DNA of 64,000 nt, taken from the NCBI GenBank assembly GCA_964195945.1, contig CAXMRC010000091.1, positions 1 through 64,000 of the forward strand, in the 5' to 3' direction. Below are positions 7,665 to 20,564 of the stretch, piece after piece. The notes beneath the pieces are model-generated. The model did no database searches. It worked only from the letters and a program-made list of their open reading frames with translations, and was not told the DNA's origin. Positions within the stretch are counted from its first letter, which is position 1; each line of letters opens with the position of its first letter. Made by a program: the position numbers and the translations under genes. Source of the DNA: JAAETI01 sp964195945 (GTDB taxonomy: Bacteria; Actinomycetota; Acidimicrobiia; Spongiisociales; UBA5794).

Positions 7665-9175
7665 CAGGCCCCCCTCTCCGGGGGCACGGAGTAGCCGAGG
7701 CCGGTCTCTCCCTTGCGAGCCAGCGGATCGCCATACATCGCCTCGGCAGCCATCTCCCGGTGATACGGCGGGAACACGAACCGATCGGCGATCGTAGGCA
7801 CCGTCGTCAGCTTGTAGATCTCCTCGATCTCTTCGGGTGTCGTATTCGCCGACCAGATCATCCGCATGGTGGCATCGTCGATCTCGCCTTCGACGCTCTG
7901 GCGACGTTTGTAGATCCGGACTGCCAGCATCTTGCGCAGGATGTCTCTGATGAGCTGCTCGTTGCCACCCGAAAAGAGGTTGGCCAGGTACTTGATCGGC
8001 AGCCGGGCTTTCTCCAGATTGTCGAACAGTTCGAAGTCCACCTGATCGGGTGGCAGGTCAAGACGGTTCAACCCTTCCTCGATGGTGGAGACCACCGGTG
8101 ACAGTGGTGGCACGTAGAACATCATTGCCATTGTCCGGTATTCGGCGTGGAGCGGCAGCGCCATGCCCCACTCCTTGACGAACTTGTAGGCAGGCGACTG
8201 TTGCGCCGATTCGATCCAGCCATCGTCGATCCCGGATTGCTTTGCGGCCTCGATCACCTCGGGATCATTGGGATCCAGGATTATCTCGAGCTGACGATCG
8301 ATCAGTTCATGCTCCTCACCCTGGGAGGCCCATTCGATCAGATCGGCGTCGTAGAGCAAGACACCCATGTAGCGGATCCGCCCCACACACGAGTGAGCGC
8401 ACGCAGGGGCTTGGCCGGTTTCCATCCGGGGGAAGCAGAGAATGCACTTCTCGCTCTTGCCGGTAGACCAGTTGTAGTACACCTTCTTATAGGGACACGC
8501 CGAAACGCACATTCGCCACGCCCGACACTTGTCCTCATCGACGAGCACAACCCCGTCCTCGCCACGCTTGTAGATGGCTCCGCTCGGGCAAGCTCCCACA
8601 CACGCAGGGTTCAGACAGTGATTGCAGATGCGGGGCAGGTAGTTGAAAACTACACGCTCGATCTCCGACATTTGGGCCTGCACCTCAGCCGATACGTTCT
8701 TCCAGTTCGGATCGTTGGCAGCGTAGATCTGTGAACCGGAGAGGTCGTCGTCCCAGTTTGGTCCCGACTTGATTTCGATCGGCTGGCCGGTGATGGCCGA
8801 GATCGGGATGGCGGTCGGCTGGTCATCGCCCTCGGGCGCTGTGAACAGGTCGTCGTAGCGGAAAGTGAACGGCTCGTAGTAGTCCTCTAGCTCCGGCAAA
8901 ACCGGATTGTGGAAGAGGTTGGCGATTCCCTTGGGGCGAGACTGGAGCTTGAGTTCGAGTCCGACCCAGCCCTTTTCCCACCCGCCCTTGTAGTGGTCCT
9001 GGTCTTCCCAACCGGTCGGGTATCCCGTTCCCGGACGGGTTTCAACGTTGTTCCACCACATGTATTCGGCGCCCTTGCGATCCGTCCACAGGTTCTTGCA
9101 AGCAACGCTGCAGGTGTGGCAGCCGATGCACTTGTCGAGGTGAAACACCATGCTCATGTGAGCTCTGACATCCAT
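7664..9175 (-). CDS. narH: Respiratory nitrate reductase beta subunit (Fe-S)
   Basis: 503 residues. Several ferredoxin-type Cys clusters: 'CIGCHTCSVACK' near the N-terminus, 'CNHCLNPACVGACP', 'CRAWRMCVSACP' (the Trp-containing motif of the [3Fe-4S] cluster) and 'CILCFPR'. These carry electrons from NarI heme to NarG. I chose ATG 9175, which has a strong AAGGGAGGT Shine-Dalgarno six bases upstream, over the TTG at 9181. It lies directly after narG. Confidence 0.95.
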   Translation of the reverse strand: MDVRAHMSMVFHLDKCIGCHTCSVACKNLWTDRKGAEYMWWNNVETRPGTGYPTGWEDQDHYKGGWEKGWVGLELKLQSRPKGIANLFHNPVLPELEDYYEPFTFRYDDLFTAPEGDDQPTAIPISAITGQPIEIKSGPNWDDDLSGSQIYAANDPNWKNVSAEVQAQMSEIERVVFNYLPRICNHCLNPACVGACPSGAIYKRGEDGVVLVDEDKCRAWRMCVSACPYKKVYYNWSTGKSEKCILCFPRMETGQAPACAHSCVGRIRYMGVLLYDADLIEWASQGEEHELIDRQLEIILDPNDPEVIEAAKQSGIDDGWIESAQQSPAYKFVKEWGMALPLHAEYRTMAMMFYVPPLSPVVSTIEEGLNRLDLPPDQVDFELFDNLEKARLPIKYLANLFSGGNEQLIRDILRKMLAVRIYKRRQSVEGEIDDATMRMIWSANTTPEEIEEIYKLTTVPTIADRFVFPPYHREMAAEAMYGDPLARKGETGLGYSVPPERGA

Positions 9176-9187
9176 GCTCAACCTCCC

Positions 9188-12798
<3,611 letters not shown>

Positions 12799-12802
<4 letters not shown>

Positions 12803-13587
12803 GCTTTGCTCCTCAGCTGCTGGAGGTAGTTGATTCGATTGCGCTTTGAATACATGTACATCACGCCAAATAGCAGCGCGGCGCCCGTCAGGGCGAAGTA
12901 CACGAGCAGATCGGCCGGCGGATCTGACTGTGTGGTCAGGGTGCCGAGGTAGGCCGCCAGGTCGGCACGCTCCTGATCAGTTAGGGCTTGATCGTCGAAT
13001 ATCGGTTGCATGGTGGCCGACGGAGGATTGGCCAGCGCGGTGGCTACAGCATCGGTGCCGCCGTAGCGCTCGGTAAGGTCGGTCAGGTCGGGTCCCAGGG
13101 TCCAGCCCCCGAGGTTGCTGTTGTCGCCCGCCGAGTGACAGGCGTGACAGGCCGGCCCACCGTTTTCCAGGCCGGCCTCTCCCGTGAAGAGAAGACTTCC
13201 AGTTAGAGCACCGCCTGTAGCGAGGGGAGCATCGGGAGCGGTGAACACACCGGCCTGGATAAAGGCGATGACTGCTTCAATTTCGGCATCATCAAGCGAT
13301 ATGGCGGGCATCTCGGCGTCGAAGGTGACACCGTTGACATCGATCGGGCCGGTCTTGCCGTTCAAGATGACTGTACGGACGTACTCCGCATCCTGGATGT
13401 TGGGATTGTCGAGCAACGGCGGAAACGAGCCCGCCACACCGGCGCCCGACGCCTGGTGGCAGGCAGCGCAGTTTGCTAGATAGACGTCTCGTCCGTCAGG
13501 CTCTTCTTGGGCTCCAGCCGAGGGGGAGAGCATCATGGTGGCGGTGACCGCTCCCAGGATCAGCGCAACACGCATCGACCGTTTCAT
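12799..13587 (-). CDS. Diheme cytochrome c, NarC-like, first gene of the nar/bc operon
   Basis: 262 residues. Signal peptide at about 1-26, two cytochrome c domains with heme motifs CAACH (40-44) and CHACH (147-151), and a C-terminal transmembrane helix (about 228-245). I chose ATG 13587 for its GGAAGGG Shine-Dalgarno; the frame is open to 13647. Its place just before narG resembles the Thermus nar operon, where narC encodes a diheme cytochrome c needed for the enzyme. It may link the Nar enzyme with the bc-type complex encoded at the operon's other end (inference). Confidence 0.9.
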
Positions 13588-13746
13588 ACGGTTTCCCTTC
13601 CCTGTCGATTCTCTTGACTCGCTCATGAGCGGGCTCTCGCCTCCCATACCGGTCTCCCGGTCCGTACCCGGCAGAGTTAAAGGCTCAATCCGGCACTGCG
13701 GTAGGGCCGGTTCGCCCCTCTGTGTCGGGACCTCTTACCTCTACTT

Positions 13747-14253
13747 CTACTTCTTCTTTTGTTTCGCTCCTCGGGAGCGGCGCGTCGTTGGTAGCTTGTG
13801 CGGCGGTGCATCGGTAGGCAACTCATGAGTGCCCGCGATGATGTCGGCCGCAGTGTCCACCAGATCTGCAAATGTGGTCGAAGACAGCTGATCCGCCATG
13901 GCGTTTTGGGCACGCGCCCATGGAATGTGTACGGGGCAGTTTTCCTCCCACGAGCAGGGACCGCCCTGCAGCACGCATCGGTCAAGTCCGATCGCGCCCT
14001 CCGCTGCTTCGACGACCTCCAGCAGGGTTATCTCCTCTGGAGGTCGGGCCAGGCAGTAACCGCCTGATGGGCCGGCTACGGCGGTGAGGAGGTCGTGTTG
14101 CACGAGGCTGGCGAGGATCTGGGTGAGGTACCGATGTGGGATATCCATCTCTTCGGCGATCTCGCGTGCCTTCCGACGGTCGCCAAAGTGTTTGGCGAGA
14201 TAGAGCACCGCCCTAACTGAGTAATCGCCTTTTCGCCCTAGAGATGCCTGCAT
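13747..14253 (-). CDS. Rrf2 family Fe-S transcriptional regulator (NsrR/IscR-like)
   Basis: 168 residues. Winged-helix N-terminus ('DYSVRAVLYLAKHFGDRRKAREIAEEMDI' region) and three Cys in a C-x6-C-x5-C pattern ('RCVLQGGPCSWEENCP', about 92-106), which would hold an Fe-S cluster as in NsrR or IscR. The C-terminus is Lys/Arg rich. It lies between the nar/bc operon and the divergent narK genes, so a nitric oxide, nitrite or oxygen response over the nar genes is likely. No Shine-Dalgarno; TATACT lies eight bases before the ATG. Confidence 0.87.
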   Translation of the reverse strand: MQASLGRKGDYSVRAVLYLAKHFGDRRKAREIAEEMDIPHRYLTQILASLVQHDLLTAVAGPSGGYCLARPPEEITLLEVVEAAEGAIGLDRCVLQGGPCSWEENCPVHIPWARAQNAMADQLSSTTFADLVDTAADIIAGTHELPTDAPPHKLPTTRRSRGAKQKKK

Positions 14254-14302
14254 GAACGCGTAGTATAGTTATTAACGTTTATGACACAACTTGACGTTCA
14301 TG
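14251..14302. promoter_or_regulatory. Divergent promoter region with inverted repeat between rrf2-type gene and narK
   Basis: The 62-base spacer holds a -10 for the regulator (TATACT, minus, 14267-14262) and a good plus-strand -10 (TATAGT, 14264-14269) that overlap each other. CATGAACG (14251-14258) and CGTTCATG (14295-14302) form a perfect inverted repeat, and AACGTT (14274-14279) is a palindrome between them. A shared operator for the Rrf2 regulator is plausible. Confidence 0.4.
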
Positions 14303-14315
14303 GGAGAGAGGGAAG

Positions 14316-15932
14316 ATGAGTTCAGCCGATTCACAGGCGCCCATAGTCGAGACTCCACCGAAGTTGCTCGACTTCAAGCAGGAACGGATAAGAACTCTCC
14401 ACTACACGTGGATCGCCTTCTTCATGACGTTCTACGTCTGGTTCAACATGGCGCCGATGTCCACCACCATGTTGGACTCGGTCGGGTGGCTGACCGACGA
14501 GCACGTGAAGATCTTGTTGATCGCAAACGTCGCGTTGACGATCCCCGCTCGCATCATCGTGGGCGCTCTCATCGACCGGTTTGGTTCTCGAATCGTGTTC
14601 TCGGGGCTCATGGTTGTCATGGCACTCCCCGCATTGGCCTTTGTCCTCGCCACCTCGTTCGTCCAGATGCTCATCGCTCGACTCGTGCTGAGCTCGGTAG
14701 GTGCCGGCTTCGTCATCGGGATCAAGATGGTTGCCCAGTGGTTCCCACCGAAGTACATCGGTCGGGCCGAAGGCTTCTACGCAGGATGGGGCAACTTCGG
14801 TTCGGCATTCGCCGCGATGACGCTGCCCTGGTTTGCGATCTCGGTCATGGACGGTTGGTTCGGTCTTGGTGACAACGCTTGGCGCTGGGCGCTTGGAGTG
14901 AACGGGCTGGTCATGGGTGCATACGGTGTTCTCTATTACTTCCTTGTTCGCGATGTGCCGGAAGGCGAACACCTCCACAAAGCCAAGAAAACCGAACCGA
15001 TGATGGTGACGTCGTACGGCGACCTGATCCAATATCTTGTCTGGTCCTTCCCCCTAGTGGGAGCGCTTGGGGTCCTGGCATGGCGGGTTAGCAACGTTGA
15101 TATCGACGGAGCCCCGGTTCTTTCCAGCGGAGGCTTGTATCTGGTCTACGCCGTGCTTCTGGCTGTCTACGCCGGCCATGTCTTCAAGACCTTGCAGATA
15201 AACCTGCCATACCTCAAGGCCGGCGTTCCCGATGGTGAGAAATATCATTGGGGAAGTGTTGCGGCGTTGAACAGCACCTACTTCGCCAACTTTGGAGCAG
15301 AGCTAGCTGTGGTCTCGATGTTGCCTGCCTTCTTTGAGAACACGTTCGTGCCGCTGACGGACGGCTCCGGGGGTCCACTGGTGACCGCCACCGTGGCCGG
15401 GGTGGTGGCGGCCTCATTTGCGTTCGTCAACCTCGGCGCTCGGCCGTTGGGCGGCTATCTGTCCGACAAGATGGCAAATCGAAAACGCACGATGTTGATG
15501 TATATGGTCGGTATCTCGGTTGGGTTCTTCCTTATGGGATTCATCGGCCGCTGGGGCGAAGGCGTCGACGCCGACGGGCTACGGACCGTGCTGCCGATGT
15601 TCGGTGGACTCACGTGGCTGGTTGCTGCAGTCGGCATCACCATTTTCGCCTCAATCTTCGTCCAGGGAGCCGAGGGTGCGACCTTTGCTGTAATCCCGAT
15701 GATCAACAAGCGGATGACCGGCCAGATTGCGGGCATGGCAGGGGCATACGGCAACGTAGGCGCCGTCATCTACCTGGTGCTCTTCTCTCTGGTTGATTCC
15801 AAGACATTCTTCTTCATCCTGGCCGGTGGCGCAGCCGTCAGCTTTGTTGTCACCTACTTCATGCTCGAAGAGCCAAAGGGCGCCTTTGAAGACGACTTTG
15901 TCCACGATGCTGAGGGCAGCCTGGAGGCCTGA
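14316..15932 (+). CDS. narK: NarK-type nitrate/nitrite MFS transporter
   Basis: 538 residues with 12 or more hydrophobic helices. NNP-family features include the 'RIIVGALIDRFGSR' loop-2 motif and the glycine-rich 'GFYAGWGNFGSAFAAM' segment. It should import nitrate or exchange nitrate for nitrite for the cytoplasmic NarGHI. Strong Shine-Dalgarno (GGGAGAGAGGGAAG). Followed after 108 bases by a second, different narK-like gene, as in organisms that carry a proton symporter and an antiporter in tandem; which is which is not clear from sequence alone. Confidence 0.92.
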   Translation: MSSADSQAPIVETPPKLLDFKQERIRTLHYTWIAFFMTFYVWFNMAPMSTTMLDSVGWLTDEHVKILLIANVALTIPARIIVGALIDRFGSRIVFSGLMVVMALPALAFVLATSFVQMLIARLVLSSVGAGFVIGIKMVAQWFPPKYIGRAEGFYAGWGNFGSAFAAMTLPWFAISVMDGWFGLGDNAWRWALGVNGLVMGAYGVLYYFLVRDVPEGEHLHKAKKTEPMMVTSYGDLIQYLVWSFPLVGALGVLAWRVSNVDIDGAPVLSSGGLYLVYAVLLAVYAGHVFKTLQINLPYLKAGVPDGEKYHWGSVAALNSTYFANFGAELAVVSMLPAFFENTFVPLTDGSGGPLVTATVAGVVAASFAFVNLGARPLGGYLSDKMANRKRTMLMYMVGISVGFFLMGFIGRWGEGVDADGLRTVLPMFGGLTWLVAAVGITIFASIFVQGAEGATFAVIPMINKRMTGQIAGMAGAYGNVGAVIYLVLFSLVDSKTFFFILAGGAAVSFVVTYFMLEEPKGAFEDDFVHDAEGSLEA

Positions 15933-16040
15933 TCATCCGAACAGTTGTAACGCTCAAACGGAGACATAGGGATATGACATCACACCGGGTCACGACTCGA
16001 TCAGGGCATACAAACCCCTCAATTGTGGAGAGGAACACGA

Positions 16041-17642
16041 ATGGCTGATATCTACGAGTGGGACGTTGAAGACGAACAGTTCTGGGAGACCACTGGCAAG
16101 CACGTAGCCAAACGCAATCTCTGGATATCGATTCCGAGCCTCCTTGCCGGCTTTGCGGTGTGGCTGTACTGGAGCGTCATCACCGTCCAGATGCTCAACC
16201 TGGGATTCCCCTTTGAGACCGCCGAGCTATTCACGCTATCGGCGATCGCGGGGCTGACCGGCGCCAGCCTGCGGATCCCGAGCAGCTTTCTCATCCGGAT
16301 CGCCGGTGGGCGCAACACGATCTTCTTTACGACGTCGTTGCTAATGATCCCGGCTTTGGGAACCGGTATTGCCCTGCTGTCTCCGGACACGCCCCTGTGG
16401 GTGTTCCAACTGATGGCGCTCCTATCCGGCTTCGGCGGAGGCAACTTCGCCTCGTCGATGTCCAACATCAGCTTCTTTTACCCGAAGAAGATGCAGGGAC
16501 TTTCGCTCGGGCTGAATGCGGGCCTCGGTAACGCCGGTGTCACGACCATGCAGGTCGTGATCCCGCTGGTAATGACGGCCGGCATCTTCGGTGGTGGATC
16601 GCTGATCCTCGAAACGACGTCGGGAACTTTGATTGGTGAGATTGCAGCCGGGACCCAGACATGGATCCACAATGCCGGGTTTGTGTGGCTGGTGCTGTTG
16701 ATTCCGCTGGCATTTCTCAGCTGGTTCAAAATGGACAACATTCGCGCCGAGCATGTTTCGCCGAATATTGGCTCCCCGCTGAGTTCGTTCGTCAAGATCA
16801 GCGGCATGCTCGGGTTGGCCTTTATCCCCGCTGTGGTTGGTCTCTTCTTCATTCTCCCCAGCCCGACCGGTCTCGGGTGGACCTGGGCGAAGTACCCGAT
16901 CATCGGCCTGGTGATCTGGGGAACGGTGCTCCTCCTCAAGCAACTGCGTGGCGAGATCAAGCCAAACCTGGATCGTCAGTTCAAGATCTTCGGCAACAAG
17001 CACACCTGGATCATGAGCGTCATCTACACCATGACCTTCGGTAGCTTCATCGGGTACTCGGCCGGTTTTGCCCTGGCCATCAAGGTGATCTTCGGATTCC
17101 AGCACGTCGAAGTTGCCGGCGTGATGACTCACGACCTTGTCAACCCGGATGGCCCTTCGGCGCTGACCTTTGCGTGGATGGGACCATTCATCGGTGCCTT
17201 TATCCGTCCGGTCGGTGGGTGGATTGCCGACAAGGTCGGTGGAGCCAGGGTGACACAATGGGTGTCGGTCACAATGATCGCCAGCGCCCTCGGTGTCGCC
17301 TACTTCATGAAGCAGGCGTACCAGTCGGAGACTCCGCACGACTACTTCTTGCCGTTCTTCCTTCTGTTCCTGGTCCTGTTTGCAGCGACCGGTGTTGGCA
17401 ACGGTTCGACGTTCCGCACGATCGCCATCGTGTTCGACCAGGAGCAAGCCGGACCAGTGCTTGGCTGGACCTCGGCCGTGGCTGCCTACGGAGCATTTGT
17501 GGTTCCGCAGGAGTTCGGCGAGCAAATTAGGAATGCAACACCGGAGATCGCGCTCTTTGCGTTCGCCGGTTTCTACGCAATCTGTCTGGTTTTGAACTGG
17601 TGGTACTACCTCGGCCCCAAGGCCGAGTTCCAGAACCCCTAA
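16041..17642 (+). CDS. Second NarK-type nitrate/nitrite MFS transporter
   Basis: 533 residues, about 12 transmembrane helices. The nitrate signature is clear: 'GFGGGNFASSMSNISFFYP' followed by 'GLNAGLGNAGV'. It differs strongly from its upstream neighbour, so the pair is not a recent duplication. ATG 16041 is preferred (GGAGAGG upstream) over the TTG at 16023. Likely exports nitrite or imports nitrate for the adjacent nitrate reductase. Confidence 0.92.
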   Translation: MADIYEWDVEDEQFWETTGKHVAKRNLWISIPSLLAGFAVWLYWSVITVQMLNLGFPFETAELFTLSAIAGLTGASLRIPSSFLIRIAGGRNTIFFTTSLLMIPALGTGIALLSPDTPLWVFQLMALLSGFGGGNFASSMSNISFFYPKKMQGLSLGLNAGLGNAGVTTMQVVIPLVMTAGIFGGGSLILETTSGTLIGEIAAGTQTWIHNAGFVWLVLLIPLAFLSWFKMDNIRAEHVSPNIGSPLSSFVKISGMLGLAFIPAVVGLFFILPSPTGLGWTWAKYPIIGLVIWGTVLLLKQLRGEIKPNLDRQFKIFGNKHTWIMSVIYTMTFGSFIGYSAGFALAIKVIFGFQHVEVAGVMTHDLVNPDGPSALTFAWMGPFIGAFIRPVGGWIADKVGGARVTQWVSVTMIASALGVAYFMKQAYQSETPHDYFLPFFLLFLVLFAATGVGNGSTFRTIAIVFDQEQAGPVLGWTSAVAAYGAFVVPQEFGEQIRNATPEIALFAFAGFYAICLVLNWWYYLGPKAEFQNP

Positions 17643-17843
17643 GACGCAGTCCGTCCGCCAGCCTGCTGCTCAGCACGTCGGCAGGCGATTTGCTCGGACT
17701 CACGGGGTTCGGGGCCATGGTCGTCGGTGTGATTTTGGCAACGTTCTTGCCGCCCAGGGGACCGTGAGTTCGATGATCTACCTGGCCGGGTTCTTCAGCG
17801 GCGGAGTGGTCTTCCACCTCTGGGTGGGGCCGCTTGTGCTCGA

Positions 17844-18968
17844 CTACCTGCCATGAACCGACTGCCGACCGCGGTGCAGCAAGGCGGTACCGGCTGCAAG
17901 GGCCGGCACCAACGCAAACGCAAAACGAATCTCAGTGACATGGTCGATCACGCCCAACAGCGTCGGCGTGATCGTGATGGCCGCTCCCGAAGCAAATGCG
18001 GCCAGGGCGATGAGTCGCTCCTCGGGCAAAGCCGGATCTTCGAGGAGTCTGGCCAACGCCATCGGGTAGAGGACAGCCACCCCCAGGCCAGCGACGAACA
18101 GCGCGCTAACTAGCAGTGGGATCGAGATCTCGAGAATCACGACGACGGCTGCGACGCCGGTGACCCAGGAGGAAAGTGTCACCGGGCCGATGCGCCCGAT
18201 CGAACGTGGACCGATCATCCTTCCCACCGCCATGCCGATCGCAAACGCGGCAGCGAGACCGCTTGCGGTATCAACTCCGGCACCCGCATCGACTAGTCGA
18301 GCGGCTCCCCAGATCCAGAAGCAGAACTCGGCCGACACTGCAAGAACGATCACAAGCCATAGGCGCCAGGTGTTGCTTGTCATCGCACGGTTGTCCCGGC
18401 GGCTCGATACAGGTCGATCGATGCCCAGGCCCTCCGGTGCGCGCACCCGGCGGATCGCAATGATCATCAGCCAGGAAGCGGGAACCACGAGCGCAACCCG
18501 ACCGGTCGTCAGAGTCCGGTCGGCAAGGGCAACCGCGGCGGGCGCCATGAGACCGGTAATCGAAGACACTCCGACCGCGACGGCGAGACGTTTGGCACGA
18601 TTCTCGGTGCCGATCAACGCCGGGGTGGCGATCAGAAATACCGAGCACCCCATGCCCTGGAGCAATCCACCGGCGACGAGGAGCGGCACGCTGGTGCCCG
18701 TGCCGAGGAGGACAACACCCGCGGTGACGAGGACTGCTCCGACCCTTGTGGCCGGCCCAGCCCCGTAGCCAAGGATCCGGCGACCGAGTAGTCCGGCTCC
18801 GAGCAGCCCAAACCCGAACGCCGAACCCAGCCAGGAGAGCTGATAGCGAGGCACGTCGAGATCGCGAGTGCCCAGCACTAGCACCGGTCCAAGTCCGCCG
18901 AGGCACCACCCGATAGCGGCTTGGATAGCGAGCGCGTGCTTGTCGCGCAGGAGCTCTCCAACGGTCAT
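17844..18968 (-). CDS. MFS transporter of unknown substrate
   Basis: 374 residues, about 11-12 hydrophobic helices, basic central loop (about 190-200), Gly/Ala-rich. It looks like a compact MFS permease (YbfB/CynX-like), with no diagnostic substrate motif. Its ATG overlaps the stop of a nine-codon upstream ORF in the ATGA form and has no Shine-Dalgarno of its own, so translation is probably coupled. It is convergent with the narK pair and separated from the PLP-enzyme operon upstream by a terminator. Confidence 0.8.
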   Translation of the reverse strand: MTVGELLRDKHALAIQAAIGWCLGGLGPVLVLGTRDLDVPRYQLSWLGSAFGFGLLGAGLLGRRILGYGAGPATRVGAVLVTAGVVLLGTGTSVPLLVAGGLLQGMGCSVFLIATPALIGTENRAKRLAVAVGVSSITGLMAPAAVALADRTLTTGRVALVVPASWLMIIAIRRVRAPEGLGIDRPVSSRRDNRAMTSNTWRLWLVIVLAVSAEFCFWIWGAARLVDAGAGVDTASGLAAAFAIGMAVGRMIGPRSIGRIGPVTLSSWVTGVAAVVVILEISIPLLVSALFVAGLGVAVLYPMALARLLEDPALPEERLIALAAFASGAAITITPTLLGVIDHVTEIRFAFALVPALAAGTALLHRGRQSVHGR

Positions 18969-18994
18969 CTATTGCCGCGCTCGGCAGCGAACAT
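18965..18994 (-). CDS. Putative leaderless nine-codon upstream ORF coupled to the MFS gene
   Basis: ATG at 18994 starts a nine-codon frame (MFAAERGNR) whose TGA overlaps the MFS ATG as ATGA. TACAAT (minus, 19007-19002) lies exactly seven bases before this ATG, the leaderless arrangement. It could serve to bring ribosomes to the MFS start, which lacks a Shine-Dalgarno. Confidence 0.4.
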   Translation of the reverse strand: MFAAERGNR

Positions 18995-19043
18995 GCCCTC
19001 GATTGTAGGTAGTACGTGACTTCCCCGAGCACCCAAACAAGGA

Positions 19044-19069
19044 AGCGGGCCACCCGAAGGTGACCCGCT
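19044..19069 (-). terminator. Terminator hairpin of the PLP-enzyme/carbamate kinase operon
   Basis: Read on the minus strand after the stop at 19095, AGCGGG-x-CACC pairs with GGTG-x-CCCGCT around a TTCG tetraloop (10 pairs with one C/A mismatch), followed by the T-rich CTTCCTTGTTT. Confidence 0.7.
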
Positions 19070-19094
19070 CTCGCACTCTCGATTGTCGTTGGGG

Positions 19095-20552
19095 CTAGAG
19101 ATCGACTTTGTCGTTGAACTGACCGATCAGTTCGTCGATGGGGTCGACCATGGACTGGATGTTGGTCCAGTAGTCCGGGTCGTACCACTGTGCCTGGATC
19201 TCTTCGTAGGTCTTGCCTTGTTGCTCAACCCACGTGTAGTACTTCAGGTTGTGGACCTGCTTCTTCTCGTAGTAGCCGAGTTCCTGGACGTGAGCGAGGC
19301 TCTGTCCCATCAGGTGCTGGTGATATGCAGCGGCCGCATCGAGGGCGGTGAACTCGCCGCGTTCCTCGTTTAGCTCCTGAAGCCGTGACTCGTACATTTC
19401 CATCGAGTCGGTCCCGAGCGTCATCACGACGTCGTTGCCGGTGAGCTCGTACCACTTGGCGAACTTGATCGCCATCAGCATGTTTGCCACACCGGAGATG
19501 CCGAGCAGGGGGAGCTTCGCGATGAACTCCGCCGAAACGCCCTGGCTGGCCAGATACTCGTGACCCGCCGGCTCGTTGAACAAGCGGATCAGGCTGATCG
19601 ATGATTCATCGTCGATGCCCATTGCCATGTCCGTGTTGCGCACGTTGTGGATCCACGGGATGTGCTTGTCGCCGATCCCCTCGATGCGGTGCTCGCCGAA
19701 GCCGTTGTAGATCATCGTCGGGCATTCGGTTGCTTCTCCGGCAACGATCTTCGAATTGGGGTACAACTGCTTCAGATAGTCGCCAGAACCGATCGTCCCG
19801 GCGGAGCCGGTCGTCAGCGTCACGCCCGCAAAGCGATCGTTGGGGCCCATGACCTCGTTGAGGACCTCGACCATGGCTGGCCCGGTCACTGAGTAGTGCC
19901 AGAGGTAGTTCCCGAACTCGTCGAACTGGTTGAAGATCACGAGGTCTTGGCCGGACACCCGCAACTCGTTGCACTTGTCGAAGATCTCTTTGACGTTGGA
20001 TTCGGTGCCCGGAGTCTTGATGATCTCACCGGCAACCGACTCGAGCCATGAGAAGCGTTCCTTGCTCATACCTTCGGGGAGGATGGCGATTGATTCGCAG
20101 GCGAGGAGGTTGGAGTCATAGGCACCACCACGGCAGTAGTTGCCGGTCGAGGGCCAGACCGCTTTTTGAGTCGCCGGATCGAACTGCCCGGTCACGAGAC
20201 GGGGCACGAGGCAACCGAATGCGGCGCCAACCTTGTGGGCACCGGTCGGGAACCACTTGCCTTCAAGCATGACGATGCGAGCATCGACGCCGCTGATCTC
20301 AGAGGGAACCTCGAAGTAGTTCACCCCACCGAACCCGCCACCAGAGGGCTTGGGGTCGTTGTGCCAGCTGATGCGGTACAGGTTGAGCGGATCGAGGTCC
20401 CACAACCCGACGTTGCCGAGGCGCGCCTTGATGTCATCGGGAATCAGGTTCGGGTCCCGCATCTGCTTGAAGGTCGGGATTCTGAAGTCACGTTCCTTGG
20501 CCTGTTTGACCGCGGACGCGAGAACAGACGGGTTGACGGTTAGGTCAATCAT
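19095..20552 (-). CDS. Fold-type II PLP-dependent enzyme (unknown substrate)
   Basis: 485 residues. The PLP lysine lies in 'PTGAHKVGAAFG' (about residue 107), as in tryptophan synthase beta ('GAHK'). 'WPSTGNYCRGGA' matches the substrate/phosphate loop, and 'TTGSAGTIGSGDYLK' is the Gly-rich PLP-phosphate loop. A long C-terminal extension (after about 400) is outside the core fold. Last gene of an operon with a carbamoyltransferase, carbamate kinase and a threonine-synthase-like enzyme. I infer a beta-elimination or deamination step on an amino acid made upstream, such as diaminopropionate-like compounds; it is not a close YgeX homologue by eye. Confidence 0.75.
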   Translation of the reverse strand: MIDLTVNPSVLASAVKQAKERDFRIPTFKQMRDPNLIPDDIKARLGNVGLWDLDPLNLYRISWHNDPKPSGGGFGGVNYFEVPSEISGVDARIVMLEGKWFPTGAHKVGAAFGCLVPRLVTGQFDPATQKAVWPSTGNYCRGGAYDSNLLACESIAILPEGMSKERFSWLESVAGEIIKTPGTESNVKEIFDKCNELRVSGQDLVIFNQFDEFGNYLWHYSVTGPAMVEVLNEVMGPNDRFAGVTLTTGSAGTIGSGDYLKQLYPNSKIVAGEATECPTMIYNGFGEHRIEGIGDKHIPWIHNVRNTDMAMGIDDESSISLIRLFNEPAGHEYLASQGVSAEFIAKLPLLGISGVANMLMAIKFAKWYELTGNDVVMTLGTDSMEMYESRLQELNEERGEFTALDAAAAYHQHLMGQSLAHVQELGYYEKKQVHNLKYYTWVEQQGKTYEEIQAQWYDPDYWTNIQSMVDPIDELIGQFNDKVDL

Positions 20553-20564
20553 TGATTGGTCCCC

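Noticed and set aside
13588..13746. FNR-type site before the nar operon
   Set aside because: Looked for TTGAT-N4-ATCAA; only a partial TTGAG is present, so no claim is made.
16422..17525. Long minus-strand open frame opposite the second narK gene
   Set aside because: Translation is rich in Arg, His and Gln with no domain; it is the antisense shadow of a clear membrane transporter.
17643..17856. Two short hydrophobic frames after the second narK gene, including a 27-codon ORF at 17773-17856
   Set aside because: Hydrophobic character is present but no Shine-Dalgarno or promoter, and the second overlaps the end of the MFS gene; could be remnants but not supported as genes.
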